From: Acidovorax sp. MR-S7
GTDB lineage: Bacteria; Pseudomonadota; Gammaproteobacteria; Burkholderiales; Burkholderiaceae_C
Direction: 5' to 3'
Assembly (NCBI RefSeq): GCF_000400995.2
Contig: NZ_DF238962.1
Location: 1 to 33,465, forward strand
DNA: 33,465 nucleotides
The first letter of the stretch is position 1. Each line of letters starts with the position of its first letter. Below the pieces are notes generated by a model. The model was not told the DNA's origin. It was given only the letters and a program-made list of their open reading frames with translations, and did not search any database. This document shows positions 30,639 to 33,465 of this stretch, one piece after another. A program made the position numbers and the translations under genes.

Positions 30639-31774
30639 CCGCCGATGTAGCTCATCTCGACGCGCCGCTGGCCCGCGCCGGCCTCGGCCGGCAGGCTGGC
30701 ACGCAGCTCGGAATAGCGGTCGCTGCGGCCCTGCCAGATGTCGGCGATGGCGGCGGAGATCTGCGCGTCGCTCACTTCGCCGCGCAGCAGGCGGCGCAGG
30801 TCCCAGCCCTGGGTGGCGAACAGGCACAGGTACAGCCGCCCCTCCATGGACAGGCGCGCGCGGTTGCAGTCGCCGCAGAAGGCCTGGGTGACGCTGCTGA
30901 TGACGCCCACCTCGCCCAGGCGTGGATCGTGCCGGCCGTCGGGCCCGGCATAGCCCCAGCGCTGCGCGGTCTCGCCCACGGCCGTGGCGGCCAGCGGCAC
31001 CAGGGGCAGCTCGGCCTGCAGGCGCGCGATGACGTCGGCCGAGGGCAGCACCTCGTCCATGCGCCAGCCGTTGGTGGCGCCCACGTCCATGTATTCGATG
31101 AAGCGCAGCGTGATGCCCGTGCCGCGGAAGTGCCGCGCCATGCGTACGACCTCGTGGTCGTTGGTGCCGCGCTTGACCACCATGTTGACCTTGATGCGCT
31201 CCAGCCCCGCGGCCTGCGCGGCCTCGATGCCGGCCAGCACGTCGGCCACGGGAAAGTCCATGTCGTTCATGCGGCGGAAGATGGCGTCGTCCAGGCTGTC
31301 CAGGCTGACGGTGACGCGCCGCAGCCCCGCATCCTTGAGCGCGCGGGCCTTGCGCGCCAGCAACGAGCCGTTGGTGGTCAGCGTCAGGTCGGGCCGGCGG
31401 CCCTCCACGGTGCGCAGCCCGGCGAGCTGGGCGACGAGCCGCTCCAGGTCCTTGCGCAGCAGGGGCTCGCCGCCGGTCAGGCGGATCTTGCGCACGCCGT
31501 GCGCCATGAACAGGCGTGCCAGCCGCGTGATCTCCTCGAAGCGCAGCAGGTCGTCGTGCGGGAGGTAGCGGTAGTTGCGGTCGAACACTTCCTTGGGCAT
31601 GCAGTAGCTGCAGCGGAAGTTGCACCGGTCGGTCACGCTGATGCGCAGATCGCGCAGGGGCCGCCCGCGCAGGTCCGCCAGCTCGCCGCTCGGCGCGGCG
31701 GGCACGCCGCTGCGCACGGTGGGCGCCAGCACCGTGCTGCGCTGGTCCACCACGGGAATCACACGTTCAGCCAT
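30635..31774 (-). CDS. moaA: GTP 3',8-cyclase MoaA
   Basis: A 379-residue radical SAM enzyme performing the first step of molybdopterin synthesis from GTP. Radical SAM cluster CNFRCSYC (Cys51, Cys55, Cys58), GGEP motif ([12 protein letters not shown]), the C-terminal second cluster in [12 protein letters not shown] and YLCLF, and the terminal Gly-Gly (MSYIGG) that is essential in the family. An N-terminal extension of about 35 residues precedes [18 protein letters not shown]. First gene of the moaA-mobA-moeA operon. A -10-like CACAAT (31782-31787, minus strand) lies close to the ATG, suggesting a near-leaderless message. Confidence 0.97.
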   Translation of the reverse strand: MAERVIPVVDQRSTVLAPTVRSGVPAAPSGELADLRGRPLRDLRISVTDRCNFRCSYCMPKEVFDRNYRYLPHDDLLRFEEITRLARLFMAHGVRKIRLTGGEPLLRKDLERLVAQLAGLRTVEGRRPDLTLTTNGSLLARKARALKDAGLRRVTVSLDSLDDAIFRRMNDMDFPVADVLAGIEAAQAAGLERIKVNMVVKRGTNDHEVVRMARHFRGTGITLRFIEYMDVGATNGWRMDEVLPSADVIARLQAELPLVPLAATAVGETAQRWGYAGPDGRHDPRLGEVGVISSVTQAFCGDCNRARLSMEGRLYLCLFATQGWDLRRLLRGEVSDAQISAAIADIWQGRSDRYSELRASLPAEAGAGQRRVEMSYIGG

Positions 31775-31827
31775 GGGCCAAATTGTGCCCCAAGGGGGCG
31801 TGAGGGGTGGCCCGGGCAGGGCGGAAT

Positions 31828-31841
31828 TTGATGTCGGTCAA
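31828..31841. promoter_or_regulatory. FNR/Anr-type box upstream of moaA
   Basis: TTGATGTCGGTCAA (minus strand TTGACCGACATCAA) matches the TTGAT-N4-ATCAA dyad at nine of ten positions. Its centre is about 60 bp upstream of the moaA start, close to the -61.5 class I position if the transcript begins at the ATG. It is also about 70 bp upstream of the divergent PilJ-domain gene. Confidence 0.6.
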
Positions 31842-31904
31842 TCGGCCGGGGCCGGGGCCGCCGTTTGACCGGCATCAGAAGCGCCGCGCGGCTGCGCTTC
31901 CAGA

Positions 31905-32756
31905 ATGGCGGGCATGCCCAGCCACCGCTCCACTCCCTCCGCCTCCCTCGCACCGTCTTGCCGGCGCAGCCGCCGCGTCGCCATGCGCACGCTGGCCGCG
32001 GCCTTCATCGTGCCGGCGCTGCCGCTGTCCGCCCAGGTGCGCATGGCATTGGCGACGGCCATCAACCGCACGGCGCGCTTTCGGGCCCTGTCGCAGCGCG
32101 CGGCCAAGGCCTATGGCCAGCTGCACCTGGGCGTGGTGCCCGAGCGTGCGCGCGACGTGCTGGGCCATACGCGCAAGCAGGTGCTGGCCGGCTTCGAGGA
32201 GATGGATGGCCAGGCCTGGCCGCCCGAGGTGGCGCGCCAGCTGCAGGACGTGCGCCGCAGCGCCGACCGGCTGGACGCGCTGCTGGGCCAGGCGCCCAGC
32301 AAGGAGGGCTTCGCCGCCGTGTCCGCCCAGTCCGACCAGATGATGGCGGCGGCCCACGCCGCCACCGAGGCGCTGGAGAAGCTGGCCCAGGCCCCCACGG
32401 CCCGGCTGGTGAACACGGCGGGCCGCCAGCGCATGCTGTCGCAGCGCCTGGCCAAGAACTACGAGCTGATGGCCGCGGGCCTGGACGGCCGCGCCGTGCG
32501 CGAGCAGATGGCGGGCGATGCCGAGGAGTTCCAGCGCGCGCTGGCCCAGCTGGCCAAGGCCCCGATCTCCACGCCCGCGATCCGCCAGGCGCTGGAGCAG
32601 GGGCAGGCCCAGTGGGTGTTCTTCGATGCGGCGCTCAAGCGCCAGCCCGATGCGCGCGGCCTGGACAACGTGGCCACCACCAGCGAGCGCCTGCTGGAAC
32701 TGATGGACAGCCTCACCGCCCTCTACGAGGTCGCGCTGCGGGATGTGCTGGGTTGA
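31905..32756 (+). CDS. Secreted PilJ/NarX-type sensor-domain protein
   Basis: A roughly 283-residue protein with two copies of the type IV pili methyl-accepting chemotaxis transducer N-terminal (PilJ/NarX-like) domain: INRTARFRALSQRAAKAYGQL (near residue 53) and VNTAGRQRMLSQRLAKNYEL (near residue 168). The second closely resembles the NarX nitrate-binding P-box region. A basic n-region plus LAAAFIVPALPLSA is a signal-peptide-like segment, and no further membrane helix, kinase or chemotaxis domain follows. It is therefore an apparently periplasmic stand-alone sensor module. Start is uncertain (31905, 31914 or 31983; none has a good Shine-Dalgarno). Divergent from moaA and sharing its FNR-type box. 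Confidence 0.82.
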   Translation: MAGMPSHRSTPSASLAPSCRRSRRVAMRTLAAAFIVPALPLSAQVRMALATAINRTARFRALSQRAAKAYGQLHLGVVPERARDVLGHTRKQVLAGFEEMDGQAWPPEVARQLQDVRRSADRLDALLGQAPSKEGFAAVSAQSDQMMAAAHAATEALEKLAQAPTARLVNTAGRQRMLSQRLAKNYELMAAGLDGRAVREQMAGDAEEFQRALAQLAKAPISTPAIRQALEQGQAQWVFFDAALKRQPDARGLDNVATTSERLLELMDSLTALYEVALRDVLG

Positions 32757-32757
32757 T

Positions 32758-32828
32758 TGCTATTCGAAAAATAGCTGCTCGCGCTTGATGGGCGGGCGCT
32801 GGAGGCTGTTTTGGTTGATATTCTTCGC
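32758..32828 (-). repeat. Dispersed ~60-bp repeat, copy D (between convergent genes)
   Basis: Reverse orientation: GAAAAATAGCTGCTCGCGCT (32766-32785), GATGGGCGGGCGCTGGAGGC (32788-32807), TGTTTTGGTTGATATTC. It occupies nearly all of the 78-bp gap between the PilJ-type gene and the convergent DUF2889 gene. No other feature is visible in the gap. Confidence 0.7.
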
Positions 32829-32834
32829 ATCCGC

Positions 32835-33410
32835 TCACGCCGCCTTCGGGGGCGATGCCGGGCGCGGCACGTGGCCGTAGAACTGGGGGTAGTGCTCCCG
32901 CACGCCGCTGCCGTTGAAGTCCCAGCCCGTGCACTGGCCCAGGTGGCGCGGCGGCGCGTCGCCTTCGCTCTTGAAGGCGCCCTGCACGGTCTGGAAGGTG
33001 GCGGTGGCCAGGTTGAACAGCAGCTCGCGCAGGTGGGTGCAGCTGGCCACGCCGCCCAGGCGGGACTGGATGGCCTGGCGCCAGCCGCGCGCCATGCTGC
33101 AGCCCACCATGGACTGCAGCGCGCGCTGGGCCTCGGGGCAGTCGCCCAGGGGGTGGGCGTCCATGGCGGACTCGATGGCGCGCACCACGAGGTCGCCGTC
33201 CACCGTCACGCGCAGCCACATGTGGTGCACGGGCTCGCCGGCGCGGCGGATGCGCTCGGGGTTGCGCAGCGCGGGGCGGTCCTGGGCCTTGCTGTCGTGC
33301 AGCTCGCCTTCGATGTCCCACAGGCCGTCCTCGCGCGCGAACCCCTGGTAGGTGACGCGACGGACGTGTTGGGCGGTGCGGGGGGCGGGGGGCGACAGAG
33401 GCATGGACAA
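32835..33410 (-). CDS. DUF2889 protein
   Basis: A 191-residue soluble protein with the landmarks of DUF2889: HVRRVTYQGFAREDGLWDIEGELHDSKA near the N-terminus, MWLRVTVDGDLVVRAIESAMDAHPLGDCP in the middle, and GCSMARGWRQAIQSRLGGVASCTHLRELL. The function is unknown. Cys and His residues in the last two blocks could form a metal site. ATG 33410 is used; ATG 33404 is two codons shorter. The 55 bases beyond it to the window edge show no feature I can support. Confidence 0.9.
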   Translation of the reverse strand: MSMPLSPPAPRTAQHVRRVTYQGFAREDGLWDIEGELHDSKAQDRPALRNPERIRRAGEPVHHMWLRVTVDGDLVVRAIESAMDAHPLGDCPEAQRALQSMVGCSMARGWRQAIQSRLGGVASCTHLRELLFNLATATFQTVQGAFKSEGDAPPRHLGQCTGWDFNGSGVREHYPQFYGHVPRPASPPKAA

Positions 33411-33465
33411 CGCGAAAACCGGGAGAGGGGAGAGCAGAGGCCGGCGGGGCAGGGGCGGCGGGAGG

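Noticed and set aside
31775-31904. Moco riboswitch upstream of moaA
   Set aside because: Apparent -10 element is next to the ATG, leaving no leader to fold; I could not build the expected structure by eye.
2-33465. CRISPR array, tRNA, rRNA, integrase or complete insertion sequence
   Set aside because: No evenly spaced direct repeats, no cloverleaf or rRNA signature and no transposase or integrase motif were seen; the dispersed repeats are too irregular for an array.

Overview
The window reads as chromosomal DNA of a Comamonadaceae-type betaproteobacterium (Acidovorax/Alicycliphilus-like). The grounds are very high GC, tightly packed operons with ATGA start/stop overlaps, the gene orders dnaX-ybaB-recR, gloB-methyltransferase-rnhA and moaA-mobA-moeA, and a dispersed roughly 60-bp repeat of a kind I associate with that family. 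No database search was possible, so names rest on recognised motifs, gene order and length.

Layout: (1) 2-5379 is an AddB/AddA-like DNA-repair pair, the first gene cut by the window edge. (2) 5456-7398 is a flavoprotein of the HI0933 family, convergent with a secreted protein of unknown function. (3) 7522-17806 is the most interesting part: one long co-directional run that looks like a dedicated molybdenum (or tungsten) acquisition system. It holds a TonB-dependent receptor, a DUF2478 protein, a MolA/MolB/MolC-like (BtuCD-type) importer, a SAM methyltransferase, a DUF4213/DUF364 metal-chelation-type protein, a ModA-like binding protein, a ModB permease with no ModC, ModD and the regulator ModE. 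Its promoter region carries an FNR-type box and two ModE-type boxes. (4) 17806-17910 is a MITE-like element with 22-bp terminal inverted repeats whose first base is the last base of modE. (5) 17928-19274 encodes two lipoproteins on the minus strand. (6) 19404-23000 has 4.5S RNA (ffs) divergent from dnaX-ybaB-recR, then a MAPEG protein. dnaX has a nine-A run at the point where a gamma-like short product would end. (7) 23101-27889 has an orphan ABC binding protein, a 50-residue DUF3096 protein, MltD, GloB, a YafS-like methyltransferase and RNase HI. (8) 27936-31774, minus strand, has a cysteine-containing unknown, a thioredoxin-like protein, and the molybdenum-cofactor operon moaA-mobA-moeA preceded by another FNR-type box. 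(9) 31905-33410 has a PilJ/NarX-type sensor-like protein and a DUF2889 protein.

How it fits together: the window joins molybdenum capture across both membranes, Mo-responsive repression (ModE) and cofactor assembly (MoaA, MobA, MoeA). FNR-type boxes precede both the uptake and the cofactor operons, which suggests a link to oxygen-limited respiration such as nitrate respiration. A dispersed repeat is present in at least seven copies, five of them contributing coding sequence: in the addA-like gene (twice), in dnaX, in moeA and at the molA/molB junction.
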